Positions 27,963 to 37,814 are shown, numbered from the stretch's first letter. The stretch: DNA of 64,000 nt from JBBECE01 sp040881985 (GCA_040881985.1 JBBECE010000033.1:1-64000); one strand, 5' to 3'. Translations and numbers: made by a program. The notes: generated by a model from the letters alone, not told the origin.

Positions 27963-30900
27963 TCAAAGCCCCATCGATTGACGCACGCCGTCGAGCTCGG
28001 CCTTTTCTTCCGGCGTTGCGTCCGCCCGCGCGCGGAAACTCGCAATATAGCCGACGCCCTCGCGCACGAAGAAAAACAGCCGCACGTGTCGCTTGTCCTG
28101 GGTCAGTTCCTCCACCGTCTCGTAGATGTCGGCGTTTGCCGTCGGGCCGGCGCTGAGGATCGTGCTGAACGGTTGGGTTACCCCGTCAATTTCGACAGTC
28201 GACGCCTTCAGCCCCGCCAATTCGTCATCGAACAATTCCTCGACGCTGGCGAAGTCGCGATCCATTCGCCGCATCAGTACCATATCGAGACGCGATGCGG
28301 CGTCCGGGGTGGGTTTGCCCATCGCCCAGAGATAGCGCCCCGGCCAGCGCAATTCGTCGGCGATCTTCCAGCCGTCGGGTACGCCGAGACGCAAATCATG
28401 GAGCGAATTGACGTAGACCCCGTCGGCTTCCCGGTCCCAGCCGCGGCCGCCAAACGGCGCGCTCTCGCCTTCGGGCGCCACGATCTCAAACGGAATGGAG
28501 GCGACTTTTGTGCCGCCTTCGGTCAGCTCGACCCGATAGGTGCCGGCGGCCAGGGGCAGATAGTCCTGATAAAACAGTCCCCACCAGGCATTTCCATCCG
28601 GTTGTTCCGGGATGAGTTCGCTGGCGAAGAGGAAGTCCTCGCCGCGATACCACTGCGCGGCAAGCGGCTCATTGGTCGGCGCGCCCGCGAAGCGGAACCA
28701 CACGATGACCTGACTGGTGCCGAGCTCAAATGTGGTGCCCGCCCGCGATGCATCGAAGCCCTCGGCGGCGGCATCGGCATCGCCCAGCGCGACCTCCTTG
28801 ATCGCGGCTCCCGGGTCCGTCGGCGCGTAAATGGAGAAGTCGACCGCGCTCGTCTCGCCACCGGAGACGCCGACAGCACAATCCGGCGCGCTGATCGTGC
28901 CTGTCGTCGGCCACTTTTCGGTGGCAACCCCGTCGCAATCGGGATCGCGCAACACATACCCGTATTCCGCAAGCCCGCCCGGCAGCCAAGCATAGGCCCA
29001 GATCGTGCCGCCCACCGCATAGCGGTGGATCTGATCGCCCGAAGCCGAGACGAAGAACTCGAGCGTCGTCTCAGCGCCCTCGATCGCCGGGCTCGCATCG
29101 ATCTGGCGCGTCTCCTGCAGCGTGAAGCCGCTCATCGTGAATTGCGGATAGCCCGATTCATTGATCTCCGGCGCCGGGGTCATATCGGCGCTCTCCCGGG
29201 CGATTCGCCAGACGCGCCAATTGTCAAAGCTCACCGCGACCGCGGCTCCCCCCGTTGTGGCAACGAAGAGGCCCGCCTGGCCCGCCGGCCAATTGGCGTC
29301 CGCAATTTCGATCACCAGTGTGCCGTTGACATAAAAGCTCAGCGTTGCGCCGTCGGCGACAAGCTTCAAATGGTTGGCCTCGCCGGCTGGACTAAGCGTG
29401 CCGTCCGGCGTGCGTGAAGTGAGCTCGCTGTCGAGGGCCATGTTGCCATCCACCAGGCGCACCGCCGCAAAGGATCCGTCCGAGGCGATCATGAAGGCAT
29501 GAAAATTTGTCTCGTCCTGGCTGCGGACGAAGAGGCCGAAGGGATGCGGGGGCGACCCTTCTTCCGGGGTCGCATCGACTTCGATGATGACATCGCCGAG
29601 CGGTTCGCGCTCCTGAGCCACCATTGCGAGCAGATTCGGCGCTGCCGCCAAAGCGACGCGATAATGCCCTTCCCGATAGCCCGCTTCGACCCCGGTCGCT
29701 TTCCTGGGCTGCCAGCCGCTCGAAGGGTCGTCGAAATCATCGGAGGCCAGCAACTCTCCGGCCAAGGCAGCGCCGGTGGCCGGCGGCGGGGGAGCAGATT
29801 CGCCTTGCGCGTCTGGGCCCGTTGCGGCGATTGTGAAGGTCGCCGCCGGCGCCAACGCCAAGCCGTTCTCGAGGATTTGCACTTGGTAATTGCCGGCCGG
29901 CAAGGGCTCGGCGCCCTGCATGGCCATGTACCAGCTGCTTTCGCCCGCTGCTTGATTGAGCGTCTCGTTTTGCTCGAGGACGACCGAGCCATCCTGCAAC
30001 CAGCGGATATCAACGCGCAGGCCGTCCGGAGCATCCCGCCAAACGTAGGTCGCGTCGACGCGAAGAGTTCCCAGGGGGAAGTCGGTGCCGGCCCCGTCGA
30101 ACTCTTGCGCCGCGAGGCTGACCGAGGTCAGAACCGACGCGGCAGGGGCCCCGCCCGTTGCCGCCGGAGTTTCGGTGGTGACCGTCGCACCGCCCGAGGC
30201 GAGGTCGACCGCCACCAACTCGCCGGCGGCGACCGAAATGCCTTCCGCCCGCCGTTCGGCTTCGCTTTCAAAGTCCTGCCGCCAATAAATGTCGTAGCTG
30301 CCGGGCGGCAACATCAACGGGAGGTCAAACCGCCCTTCCGACCAATTGATCCGGTCGTCCGCGTCGGCGCCCGGTTCGGTGACACCCCACCAGCCATAGG
30401 TCTCGTCCATCGCCGGCGTGTCGGCAGCCACCTTGAGACCGATCCCCGCGTCGGCGGAAATTGTGCCGAGCTTTCCCGCCTCGACGGCAATGCCTTCGGC
30501 GATGAGCATCGGCTCGCCGGAAGTCGGGTAATCCTGCACCCAATAGACGTCGTAACTGCCCGGCGGCATCATCAGGGGCACGTCGAAGCGGCCTTTCGAC
30601 CAGGCGATCCGCTCGCCCGGTTCATCGCCGGACTCCGTCACGCCCCACCAGCCATAAGTCTCGTCCATCGCCGGCACCCAGTCCGCCGCCGCGATCTGCA
30701 GGCCGGAATCAACGGCGATGCTGCCAAGCGTTGCGGCTTTCACCTCGACGCCTTCGGCGATGAGCATCGGCTCGCCGGAAGTCGGGTAATCCTGCACCCA
30801 ATAGACGTCGTAACTGCCCGGCGGCATCATCAGGGGCAAGTCGAAGCGGCCCTTCGACCAGTTGATCGGCTTGTCCGGATCGTCGCCGGGCTCGGTGACG

Positions 30901-31607
30901 CCCCACCAGCCGTAGGTCGCATCCATCGCCGGCACCCAGTCCGCCGCCGCGATCCGCAGGCCCGCGTTGGCAGCAATCGTGCCGAGCTTTCCGGCCTCAA
31001 CGGCAACGCCCTCGGCGATGAGCATCGGCTCGTCCGAAGTCGCGTATTCCTGCACCCAATAAACGTCGTAGCTGCCGGGCGGCAGCAGCAGCGGCACGTC
31101 GAAGCGGCCCGTGGACCAATTGATCGGCTTGTCCGGATCGTCGCCGGGCTCGGTGACGCCCCACCAGCCATAGGTCGCGTCCATCGACGGCACCCAATCG
31201 GCCGCCGCGATCTGCAAGCCCGCATCGGCATGCACTACCGCCGTCCGGCCGTCGGCGACGACCACCCCCTCGGCAAGCAGCATCGGCACGTCAGAAGTTG
31301 CGTATGCCTGCACCCAATAGACATCGTAGGTGCCGGGCGGCACCGGCAAGGGCTCGTCGAAGCGTCCCGTGGACCAATGCTGCCGATCGTCCGGATCGGC
31401 TCCCGGAGCGGTAACACCCCACCAACCATAGGTGGCGTCCATCGCCGGCACCCACGCAGCGGCCTCGAGACGAATGCCGGTCTGCGCCAACGCCGGTGCC
31501 GAGCAAAGCAGGGTGAAGAAGGCGGTCGCCAGAAGCGCGCCCAACGAACCCCGCAGCCGAACCGCGCGGCGCGCCATAATTTGCAGGAGATTCAAGCGTT
31601 TCAGCAT
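27963..31607 (-). CDS. Large secreted protein with five tandem 86-residue repeats
   Basis: 1214 residues, exported by a signal peptide ending near CSAPALAQ. Residues about 48-477 are five consecutive 86-residue repeats, each with DATYGWWGVT, GRFDxPL, PPGSYDVYW and PMLIAEGV blocks. Two copies of an Ig-like segment (near 490-610 and 900-1030) flank a concanavalin-like region (about 640-830: FDDPSSGWQPRK, then FGLFVRSQDETNFHAF, then LSFYVNGTLVIEI). A final 150-residue domain (DLRLGVPDGWKIADELRW) ends the protein. The folds suggest ligand or surface binding, with no catalytic motif seen. ATG 31607 was chosen because it begins the signal peptide; a second ATG at 31577 is possible. Confidence 0.85.
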   Translation of the reverse strand: MLKRLNLLQIMARRAVRLRGSLGALLATAFFTLLCSAPALAQTGIRLEAAAWVPAMDATYGWWGVTAPGADPDDRQHWSTGRFDEPLPVPPGTYDVYWVQAYATSDVPMLLAEGVVVADGRTAVVHADAGLQIAAADWVPSMDATYGWWGVTEPGDDPDKPINWSTGRFDVPLLLPPGSYDVYWVQEYATSDEPMLIAEGVAVEAGKLGTIAANAGLRIAAADWVPAMDATYGWWGVTEPGDDPDKPINWSKGRFDLPLMMPPGSYDVYWVQDYPTSGEPMLIAEGVEVKAATLGSIAVDSGLQIAAADWVPAMDETYGWWGVTESGDEPGERIAWSKGRFDVPLMMPPGSYDVYWVQDYPTSGEPMLIAEGIAVEAGKLGTISADAGIGLKVAADTPAMDETYGWWGVTEPGADADDRINWSEGRFDLPLMLPPGSYDIYWRQDFESEAERRAEGISVAAGELVAVDLASGGATVTTETPAATGGAPAASVLTSVSLAAQEFDGAGTDFPLGTLRVDATYVWRDAPDGLRVDIRWLQDGSVVLEQNETLNQAAGESSWYMAMQGAEPLPAGNYQVQILENGLALAPAATFTIAATGPDAQGESAPPPPATGAALAGELLASDDFDDPSSGWQPRKATGVEAGYREGHYRVALAAAPNLLAMVAQEREPLGDVIIEVDATPEEGSPPHPFGLFVRSQDETNFHAFMIASDGSFAAVRLVDGNMALDSELTSRTPDGTLSPAGEANHLKLVADGATLSFYVNGTLVIEIADANWPAGQAGLFVATTGGAAVAVSFDNWRVWRIARESADMTPAPEINESGYPQFTMSGFTLQETRQIDASPAIEGAETTLEFFVSASGDQIHRYAVGGTIWAYAWLPGGLAEYGYVLRDPDCDGVATEKWPTTGTISAPDCAVGVSGGETSAVDFSIYAPTDPGAAIKEVALGDADAAAEGFDASRAGTTFELGTSQVIVWFRFAGAPTNEPLAAQWYRGEDFLFASELIPEQPDGNAWWGLFYQDYLPLAAGTYRVELTEGGTKVASIPFEIVAPEGESAPFGGRGWDREADGVYVNSLHDLRLGVPDGWKIADELRWPGRYLWAMGKPTPDAASRLDMVLMRRMDRDFASVEELFDDELAGLKASTVEIDGVTQPFSTILSAGPTANADIYETVEELTQDKRHVRLFFFVREGVGYIASFRARADATPEEKAELDGVRQSMGL
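30177..31466 (-). repeat. Five tandem 258-bp coding repeats
   Basis: In-frame repeats in the large secreted protein gene. The period is 258 bases: 30493-30580 and 30751-30838 are identical over 88 bases. The fifth unit is the most diverged. This near-identity indicates recent expansion or gene conversion between units. Confidence 0.9.
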
Positions 31608-32059
31608 GATCGCCCTTCGTTGGTCGAAACCCGCCGGCACCATTGGCCGACTGGGTCGGGTCGGGTCCAGCATCCGCAACGAGCATCAATGTTAGGCGTT
31701 TCCCGACCGGGTAGGAAGGCCGCATTCGGAAAGGGGCGGAGAACCGGCGCCCCCGAGAGCTTGCAAACCTCCGACCTCTGCCTTGGGACGGCAGGGGGCC
31801 GGCGCAAGTTTCCTTCTGATTTGGCTCCGCATGAGCGTCGGCTTTGCGCCATGCGCGGACTCTCGGAGCCCCGCTTTCGCGGTTTTGAGCCCGCATCCGC
31901 AAGCCGAAGCGTTGCGCCCGCAAACGTTGGAGGCAGGCTGACGCGCCACCTGCGTGAAACGCTGCGGCCTGGACCACCGGATGGCCGATGCGCCCAGGCG
32001 CCACGGCCGACGTACCTCCTGTTACACCAACCCCGGCCAGCAGGGCTGACGTTCTGGAG
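31608..32059. other. 452-base stretch with no recognisable gene
   Basis: It lies between the start of the large repeat protein and the end of a dead EamA gene. Frames here are open because of high GC, but none resembles a protein. The promoter of the large protein must lie near 31610-31700. Confidence 0.4.
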
Positions 32060-32420
32060 CTAGGCAGTACCGGTCGTCGCCGCGCCGCGGCGGCGAGTGT
32101 GCGCTTCCTGCTGCATAATAAACAGCGAGGCGGCCATGATCAGCAAGGCCCCGGCCAGAAACAGACATTCGGCACTTGCGCCAGGATTACCCAGCTCGCC
32201 AGCACGTTAAGCGGCAGCTTCAGGTCGTCTAAGGGCTGCAGGTAGGTGGCGTCGGTAACGGCATAAGCGCGGGTGAGAAGATACTGCGCCGCCCCGTTCA
32301 AAAGGCCGATAAGCAGGATCAGCCACAGCACGGCCCCAATGTAGGTCGCGGCGCTGCCACGCGCATTGGAGACGGGCAGCGATGGGTCCCAGTTCCGCAA
32401 TCTCGTCGGGCGTCGGCGGC
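32060..32420 (-). pseudogene. EamA/DMT-family transporter, broken C-terminal remnant
   Basis: The minus strand encodes GLLNGAAQYLLTRAYAVTDA, then TYLQPLDDLKLPLNVLASWV, the last helices of an EamA (drug/metabolite) carrier. The frame is then lost at about 32160 and resumes one frame over as LFLAGALLIMAASLFIMQQE with a basic tail, ending at the TAG read from 32060-32062. The N-terminal two-thirds is missing; the remaining piece abuts the ABC permease gene at 32423. So it is truncated at the 5' end and frameshifted, and not functional. Confidence 0.75.
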
Positions 32421-32422
32421 CG

Positions 32423-33385
32423 CTATCGCGCTCGCTTCGAGATTGAGCTCGACGCCACCGCCAGCACAATTATGCCGCCGACTAGAACTTGGCGCACATA
32501 GCTGTCGACGCTCATCTGCGTCAGGCCATTGTCGAGGACGCCAAGGATCAGAACCCCGATCAAGGTGGCAAGAATGCGCGGCTCGCTCTGTTCGCTCATC
32601 GTCATCCCGAGAAACACCGCGGCGATGGCGTTGAGCATCAGACCGCTTCCCTGTGTCGGATTTGCCGAAGCAACGCGACTCGCATACATCAGACCGGCCA
32701 CAGAGGCGCTGAACCCAGTCAGCGAAAAGGCGATGAGCTTCAGCCGCCGCACGGCAACGCCGCTCAGGTGCGCCGCCTCGATATTGCCGCCGATCGCGTA
32801 AAGCCGCCGGCCAAAGGTCGTCTGCTCGAGCAGCACCCAAACCACCAGCACCATGATCGCCGCTGCGATCGTGAGATTGGGGAGGGCGATCGCCACGCCG
32901 CCGAAATCGCCCAGCGCAATGCCCTCGCGCGCGAAATTGGCAAAGCTCTCGGGAATGTCGCGGCCGAAGATCGTCTTGCCGCCGCTGACGACGAAAGCCA
33001 AGCCGGAAAACATCGTGAGCGTCGCGAGTGTGGCAACGAACGGCAGAATGCCGATGAAGCTGACGAGAACGCCATTGAACGCCCCGCCCGCGAGGCCAAC
33101 CAGCAGCGCCAATGCCACGGCAAGCCAGACCGGATAGCCGAGGGTAAAGAGCAACGCCGCAACGATGCCCGCAAAGCTTGCCATCGAGCCGACGCTAAGA
33201 TCGAAATCGCCCATCACCATCACGATCGTCATCCCAGCGGCGGCGACGATCAGCATCGAGAGCTGCTGGCTGATGTTCAGCCAGTTGCGTGCCGTCATAA
33301 AAGTGTCGGGAAGATTGACCGAAAAGAAGATCAGAATGGCGAGAAAGCCGATGAGGGTGCCGTAGCGCCGAAGCAGGGTTGCCAT
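32423..33385 (-). CDS. Ribose-type ABC transporter permease (RbsC family)
   Basis: 320 residues, about eight to ten helices. It starts at MATLLRRYGTLIGFLAILIF and has FDLSVGSMASFAGIVAALLF and GILPFVATLATLTMFSGLAF segments, both typical of RbsC-like CUT2 permeases. ATG 33385 lies four bases after the ATPase gene stop; the frame open to 33499 lies in that gene. It forms the membrane channel with the double ATPase upstream. Its C-terminus ends close to the truncated EamA remnant, which suggests a rearrangement at this edge of the cluster. Confidence 0.92.
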   Translation of the reverse strand: MATLLRRYGTLIGFLAILIFFSVNLPDTFMTARNWLNISQQLSMLIVAAAGMTIVMVMGDFDLSVGSMASFAGIVAALLFTLGYPVWLAVALALLVGLAGGAFNGVLVSFIGILPFVATLATLTMFSGLAFVVSGGKTIFGRDIPESFANFAREGIALGDFGGVAIALPNLTIAAAIMVLVVWVLLEQTTFGRRLYAIGGNIEAAHLSGVAVRRLKLIAFSLTGFSASVAGLMYASRVASANPTQGSGLMLNAIAAVFLGMTMSEQSEPRILATLIGVLILGVLDNGLTQMSVDSYVRQVLVGGIIVLAVASSSISKRAR

Positions 33386-33389
33386 CTGG

Positions 33390-34922
33390 TCAGGCCCTAA
33401 TCGCTGCCAGGACCGAGGCGGCGCGGCCGTAGCACCGGTTGAGCAAGTCGTCCTCGCCGAGGCCAGCAGCATCCACCACCTCTGTGATGGCTCCTTCACG
33501 CATCACCGCGATCCGGTCGCACATGCCGATCAGCTCGGGTAGATCCGAAGACACCAGGATCACTGCCATCCCCTTGGCGGTCATGCCGCGAATGATCGAA
33601 TAGATATCGAACTTGGCGCCGACATCGACCCCGCGCGTCGGCTCATCCAGCAGCAGCACGTCGGGGTTGCCACCCAGCGCCTTGGCGAAGACTACCTTTT
33701 GCTGATTACCGCCGCTGAGTTCCAAGCAAAGTTGTCCCGGCCCTGCCGAGCGCAGGCGTACATTCTCGCCCATCGCCGTTGCAAACCGTCGCTCCTTTCG
33801 GGGGGTCAGGAATGCGCCGCCCAGACTCAGCCGCTTGAGATGGGCGAGCGTCATGTTCTCGAAAATCGGCCGCGACAGCGCCAACCCTTCGGACCGGCGC
33901 TCACGCGGAACATAGGCGAGGCCGGATGCCCAGGCGCTTGTGGGGCTGCGCGACAAATACGGCCGGTCGCCCAGCCGCATCGTGCCGCCCTGCAACGGTA
34001 ACGCGCCGAACAGCGCCCGCAGCAGTTCGCGCTGGCCGGACCCGGGGAGACCGGCAACACCGAGAATCTCACCTTTGCGGATCGACATCGACAGCGGCTT
34101 CAGTCCTTCGGCGCGCAGGCCCATGACCTCAAGCGCGACCTCGGCCAAAGGCGCCGCAGCCGCGCGAGGATAAGCTTCTTCGACGCGCCGCCCGATCATC
34201 AGGGCGACGAGATCGTCATGAGTGATCTCAGCGATCTTCCCCGTGTCGATGGTCTTGCCATCACGCAAGACTGTCGCCTTGTCGCAAAGCGTCATCACCT
34301 CATCGAGCCGATGCGACACATAAAGCACCGAACCGCCGGTACTGCCAATCTCGCGCAGCACACGGAACAACCGTTCGGATTCCTGGCGGGTGAGCACGGC
34401 TGTCGGTTCATCCATCACATAGAGCCGCGCGACTGCGCCGTCCGCCCCGAGGAAGGCGCTCGAAATGCGCACCAGCATCTGGTCACCCAGCGACAGCCCG
34501 GCCATCTTCCGGCGCGGATCGATATGGGTGATGCCGAGCAGCGACAGCGCCTCGCCTGCCGTCCGGTTGAGCCGCTGCCAGTCGACGAGAACGCCGGCGC
34601 GCAGCGGGTACCGGCGCCCCATGAAGATGTTCTCGGCGACCGAAAGCGCCGGCACCACGTTGAATTCCTGATGGATGAAACGAAGGCCGAGCCGGTAGGC
34701 GGTGGCAGGACTATCGATGGCTGCCGGCTGGCCGTCGATCATGATCTCGGCCGTATCGGGCGCGACGACACCCGCGAGGACCTTGATCAGCGTCGATTTG
34801 CCTGCGCCATTCTCGCCCACCAGCGCGTGGATCTCCCCCGCTTCAATCGTCAGATTGACGGCGCGCAGCGCTGGGACGCCCGCATAGGACTTCGAGACAT
34901 TCTGAAGGGAAATTAGCGTCAT
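33390..34922 (-). CDS. Sugar ABC transporter double ATP-binding protein (RbsA family)
   Basis: 510 residues with two fused ABC domains. The first has an intact Walker A (GENGAGKSTLIKVLAG) and Walker B (LYVMDEPTAVLT). The second has the degenerate loop GLPGSGQRELLRALFG, a signature LSGGNQQKVVFAKALG and a Walker B LLLDEPTRGVD. This asymmetry is normal for CUT2 importers. It pairs with the permease at 32423 and the binding protein at 34984; the kinase divergent at 36069 would phosphorylate the imported sugar. Confidence 0.93.
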   Translation of the reverse strand: MTLISLQNVSKSYAGVPALRAVNLTIEAGEIHALVGENGAGKSTLIKVLAGVVAPDTAEIMIDGQPAAIDSPATAYRLGLRFIHQEFNVVPALSVAENIFMGRRYPLRAGVLVDWQRLNRTAGEALSLLGITHIDPRRKMAGLSLGDQMLVRISSAFLGADGAVARLYVMDEPTAVLTRQESERLFRVLREIGSTGGSVLYVSHRLDEVMTLCDKATVLRDGKTIDTGKIAEITHDDLVALMIGRRVEEAYPRAAAAPLAEVALEVMGLRAEGLKPLSMSIRKGEILGVAGLPGSGQRELLRALFGALPLQGGTMRLGDRPYLSRSPTSAWASGLAYVPRERRSEGLALSRPIFENMTLAHLKRLSLGGAFLTPRKERRFATAMGENVRLRSAGPGQLCLELSGGNQQKVVFAKALGGNPDVLLLDEPTRGVDVGAKFDIYSIIRGMTAKGMAVILVSSDLPELIGMCDRIAVMREGAITEVVDAAGLGEDDLLNRCYGRAASVLAAIRA

Positions 34923-34934
34923 TGGCGGTCGTTA

Positions 34935-34961
34935 CCGGCGGGCACGATCATTGCCCGCCGG
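34935..34961 (-). terminator. Stem-loop between binding-protein and ATPase genes
   Basis: Perfect ten-base arms (CCGGCGGGCA and complement) with a seven-base loop, 22 bases past the binding-protein stop. It is probably an mRNA-stabilising/attenuating hairpin that raises binding protein over ATPase. Confidence 0.55.
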
Positions 34962-34983
34962 CGTTTGCGGCGTCTAGTCCGGT

Positions 34984-35925
34984 CTACTCGACTTTGGCAT
35001 TGGCCGCGGTAACGAGCTTGGTCGGCACGTAAATAACGAGCTGCTTCAGCGTCTCACCGGCCAGGACGCGAGCCACGGCGTCGGCGGTCGCGGCGCCGAT
35101 GCCGCTGAAGTCCTGCGCGACCGAGGCTTCAAAATTGCCACCCGCGGCGATCGCGTCGCGCGCCTGCGGATTTGCGTCAATGCCGGTAATGACGATGCCT
35201 TCGTTCTGGCGACCGGCGGCTTCGATGGCCTGAAGCGCCCCCAGCGCCGGCTGGTCCCACGCGGCCCACACCGCCCTAATGCTGCCCGGCTCGGGATTCG
35301 CCGCGAGGATCGCTTCCATCTTGGCGCGGGAATCGGCGATGCCGCCATCGGCAACGTCCGGAGTCACGCGATCGAGGATATTGATGTCGGGGTAGTTGCC
35401 AAACACCGCGCCGGCGACGACGCCGCGCGCCTGGACGGGCGGGAAGGCGTCGAATACGAACATCACGATGTTGCCAGCGCCGCCGATGCGGTCGGCGACA
35501 TAAGTCGAGGTCTCGGCGGCCATGGCATAGCCGTTGCTGGTCACGTTGGTCGCGAGCAGCGGATTGCTTCCGGCGTCCATTCCGAACACCGGGATGCCGG
35601 CGTCCTTGGCCGCCTGAAGTCCTGCCGTCACCTGCGCCGGATCGACATTGATGACGATGGCGTCGACCTTCTGCGTCACCATGTCCTCGATGCGGCTGAT
35701 CACCGCCGCCACGTCGCCGGCGGTATCGATCACGTTGACCTCCCATCCCTTCTCATTGGCAACCTCCTGGAAAGCCTCGACGTAGAACTGCGTTCCGGGC
35801 TGGGCGAGATAGGGGGTGATGACGGCAATCCTGGATTGGGCGAGAGCGGTTCCGGCAAGTGACGCGACGGCGAGGGCCGTCGCCGCGAAGATCAGGCCGT
35901 GGAATGTGGTCTTGTTGGCGAGCAT
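34984..35925 (-). CDS. Sugar ABC transporter substrate-binding protein (ribose-binding type)
   Basis: 313 residues. The signal peptide (FAATALAVASLAGTALAQ) is followed by a periplasmic-binding-protein type I fold: RIAVITPYLAQPGTQFYVEA, VDAIVINVDPAQVTAGLQAA, and IRAVWAAWDQPALGALQAIE. This is the CUT2 pentose/hexose-binding family. ATG 35925 has an AGGAGA site eight bases upstream. It diverges from the FGGY kinase gene across a 143-base promoter region. The sugar is not given by sequence; the neighbouring kinase suggests a ketose or polyol. Confidence 0.92.
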   Translation of the reverse strand: MLANKTTFHGLIFAATALAVASLAGTALAQSRIAVITPYLAQPGTQFYVEAFQEVANEKGWEVNVIDTAGDVAAVISRIEDMVTQKVDAIVINVDPAQVTAGLQAAKDAGIPVFGMDAGSNPLLATNVTSNGYAMAAETSTYVADRIGGAGNIVMFVFDAFPPVQARGVVAGAVFGNYPDINILDRVTPDVADGGIADSRAKMEAILAANPEPGSIRAVWAAWDQPALGALQAIEAAGRQNEGIVITGIDANPQARDAIAAGGNFEASVAQDFSGIGAATADAVARVLAGETLKQLVIYVPTKLVTAANAKVE

Positions 35926-36068
35926 TCTGGTTCGTCTCCTTGTGCGCAAAAGGGCGCGGCACTCCCGCTCACCGCCGGCTTAGCCGCGCCGACGGTTGTT
36001 TTCCTTTCGCTTCAAGGCACCATAGGCGACAATAGGAAAGGCGGCTACGGGCATTCGAGGGGGATGGC

Positions 36069-37544
36069 TTGGCCAAAACCACCTTGATCGGCATCGATGT
36101 AGGGACGACGGCGATCAAGGCCATCCTGATCGACAGGGCAGGCAATCGCCTTGCCGGTTATTCTCGGTCCTATCCGATCAGCCGGCCCCGGCCGGGCTAT
36201 GCCGAACAGTCCCCCGATGACTGGATGGACGGCGTACTGGCGGCGCTAGCAGACTTTCGCCGCTATCACGACCTATCCGGCCTCCGCGGCATCGGCATCT
36301 GCTCGCAGGTCAACACCCATGTGTTCGTAGGTGCGAACGGCGCGCCGCTGCTGCCGGCGATCGTCTGGCAAGACGGCCGCTCTGACGAGGACGCGGCACG
36401 CCTCGATGCCCTTGTTACCCCTCAGCAAAAGCTCGCCTGGTTCGGTGGGCCGATGCCGATCGACGCCAGCCACGCCTTGGCGCGCTTGTCCCATGTTGAG
36501 CGACTTCACCCCGGGATCTACGCGCAAACGGCCCATGTCCTGCTGCCCAAAGATTATTGCGTGATGAAACTGACCGGCGCTGTAGCTTCCGATCCCATCG
36601 CTGCGGTCGGCCTCGTCGACCGGTCACTCAACTACGTCAACGAGTTGCTGGATCTCGTACCCGGTGCGCGGCGGAAACTGCCACCGTTGTTCGAGTTCAC
36701 ACATGTCGCCGGGAAAATCTCGGATGGTCTGCCCTGCGCCGGCACCCCGGTCGTGGTCGGCGCCATGGATGCCTGGGCGGGCATGTTCGGCGTTGGCGTC
36801 GCGAAAGACGGCGACGCGATGTATCAGAGCGGCACCAGCGAGATACCGGGAATCATCTCGCCCACGATACATCCGACGCCAGGGGTCATCCTCTTTCCGC
36901 CGTACAAGGGGATCACGGTGCACGCGGCGCCGACGCAATCGGGTGGCGCAGCGTTGAGCTGGCTGGGCGGCGTTCTTGGCCGCGCACCGGCCGATTTGGG
37001 GGCACTCGCCGAAACTGTGCCGCCAAGCTCAAGCGTGCCGCTGTTCCTCCCGCACCTGCAAGGAGAACGCGCGCCCCTCTGGGACAGTGCCTCCCGCGGC
37101 GCCTTCGCCCGGATCGATGCGCGGGCCGGCGCCGGCGAAATGGTCCGCAGCGTCATGGAAGGCGTGGCGTTCTCGGTTCGGCTGGCGTTCGACGCGCTGG
37201 AAAGCTCGTCAGGTGTGAAAGTCGGAACGGCGAATATCGGCGGCGGCGGATCTCGTTCGGACCTCTGGTGCCAGATCCGGGCCGATGCTCTTGCCAAGAC
37301 CTTGCGGCGCACCGCCGGCCCGGATTCCGCCGCGATCGGCGCGGCCCTCCTCGCCGGGCTCGGAACCGGCGAATGGCCGTCCCTGAACGAGGCGGTGGAG
37401 CAGATTGTGAAGTTCGACCGGAGCTTCGAGCCCAGCCAAGTGCGTCGCGCCTACTACGATGAGAAGTATGGCAAGTTCCAGGAGCTCTATGCTGCCCTTA
37501 GACCTTTCAATCGGGCCTACGACAGTGGGGACGCCTCACCGTAG
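36069..37544 (+). CDS. FGGY-family carbohydrate kinase (xylulokinase-like)
   Basis: 491 residues, the usual FGGY length. The ATP-binding phosphate loop GIDVGTTAIKAILID starts the protein. The substrate-domain stretch YAEQSPDDWMDGVLAALADF, the catalytic region GVGVAKDGDAMYQSGTSE and the C-terminal signature GGGSRSDLWCQIRADALAK are all present. It phosphorylates a sugar in the cytoplasm; family members use xylulose, ribulose, rhamnulose or polyols. It starts at TTG 36069, with GAGGGGG upstream; an out-of-frame ATG at 36064 opens only a seven-codon frame. The divergent ribose-type importer is its likely supplier. Confidence 0.9.
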   Translation: MAKTTLIGIDVGTTAIKAILIDRAGNRLAGYSRSYPISRPRPGYAEQSPDDWMDGVLAALADFRRYHDLSGLRGIGICSQVNTHVFVGANGAPLLPAIVWQDGRSDEDAARLDALVTPQQKLAWFGGPMPIDASHALARLSHVERLHPGIYAQTAHVLLPKDYCVMKLTGAVASDPIAAVGLVDRSLNYVNELLDLVPGARRKLPPLFEFTHVAGKISDGLPCAGTPVVVGAMDAWAGMFGVGVAKDGDAMYQSGTSEIPGIISPTIHPTPGVILFPPYKGITVHAAPTQSGGAALSWLGGVLGRAPADLGALAETVPPSSSVPLFLPHLQGERAPLWDSASRGAFARIDARAGAGEMVRSVMEGVAFSVRLAFDALESSSGVKVGTANIGGGGSRSDLWCQIRADALAKTLRRTAGPDSAAIGAALLAGLGTGEWPSLNEAVEQIVKFDRSFEPSQVRRAYYDEKYGKFQELYAALRPFNRAYDSGDASP

Positions 37545-37814
37545 GGCTCGCCGCGATCTGGATGACGATGCCCCGCGGCGCTAGCAAAAAGAGAAGTTGG
37601 TTGGCTGTCGTTTGCAAAGCTGTGGCGAATGGGAAGCGAACCACGAAAATCGGGGTTTGGGAAACTCCGCGTAGCGGGTCCGTGAACGGGCGAAACACCG
37701 TTCTCAGTTGTCGATGGTTCGGGCCGCCGGTTGACCTAAGTCCCGGGAAAGTCCCAAGAAACCAGCACCGCCGATTTTATCAGAAAAATCAGCAGACTAG
37801 GTGGCCGACCGTAG

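Noticed and set aside
29499..32063. 854-residue plus-strand open frame
   Set aside because: It is antisense to the large repeat protein. The minus-strand frame has a signal peptide, clear domains and repeats; the plus frame is rich in Arg, His and Gly and mirrors the repeats, so it is a high-GC shadow.
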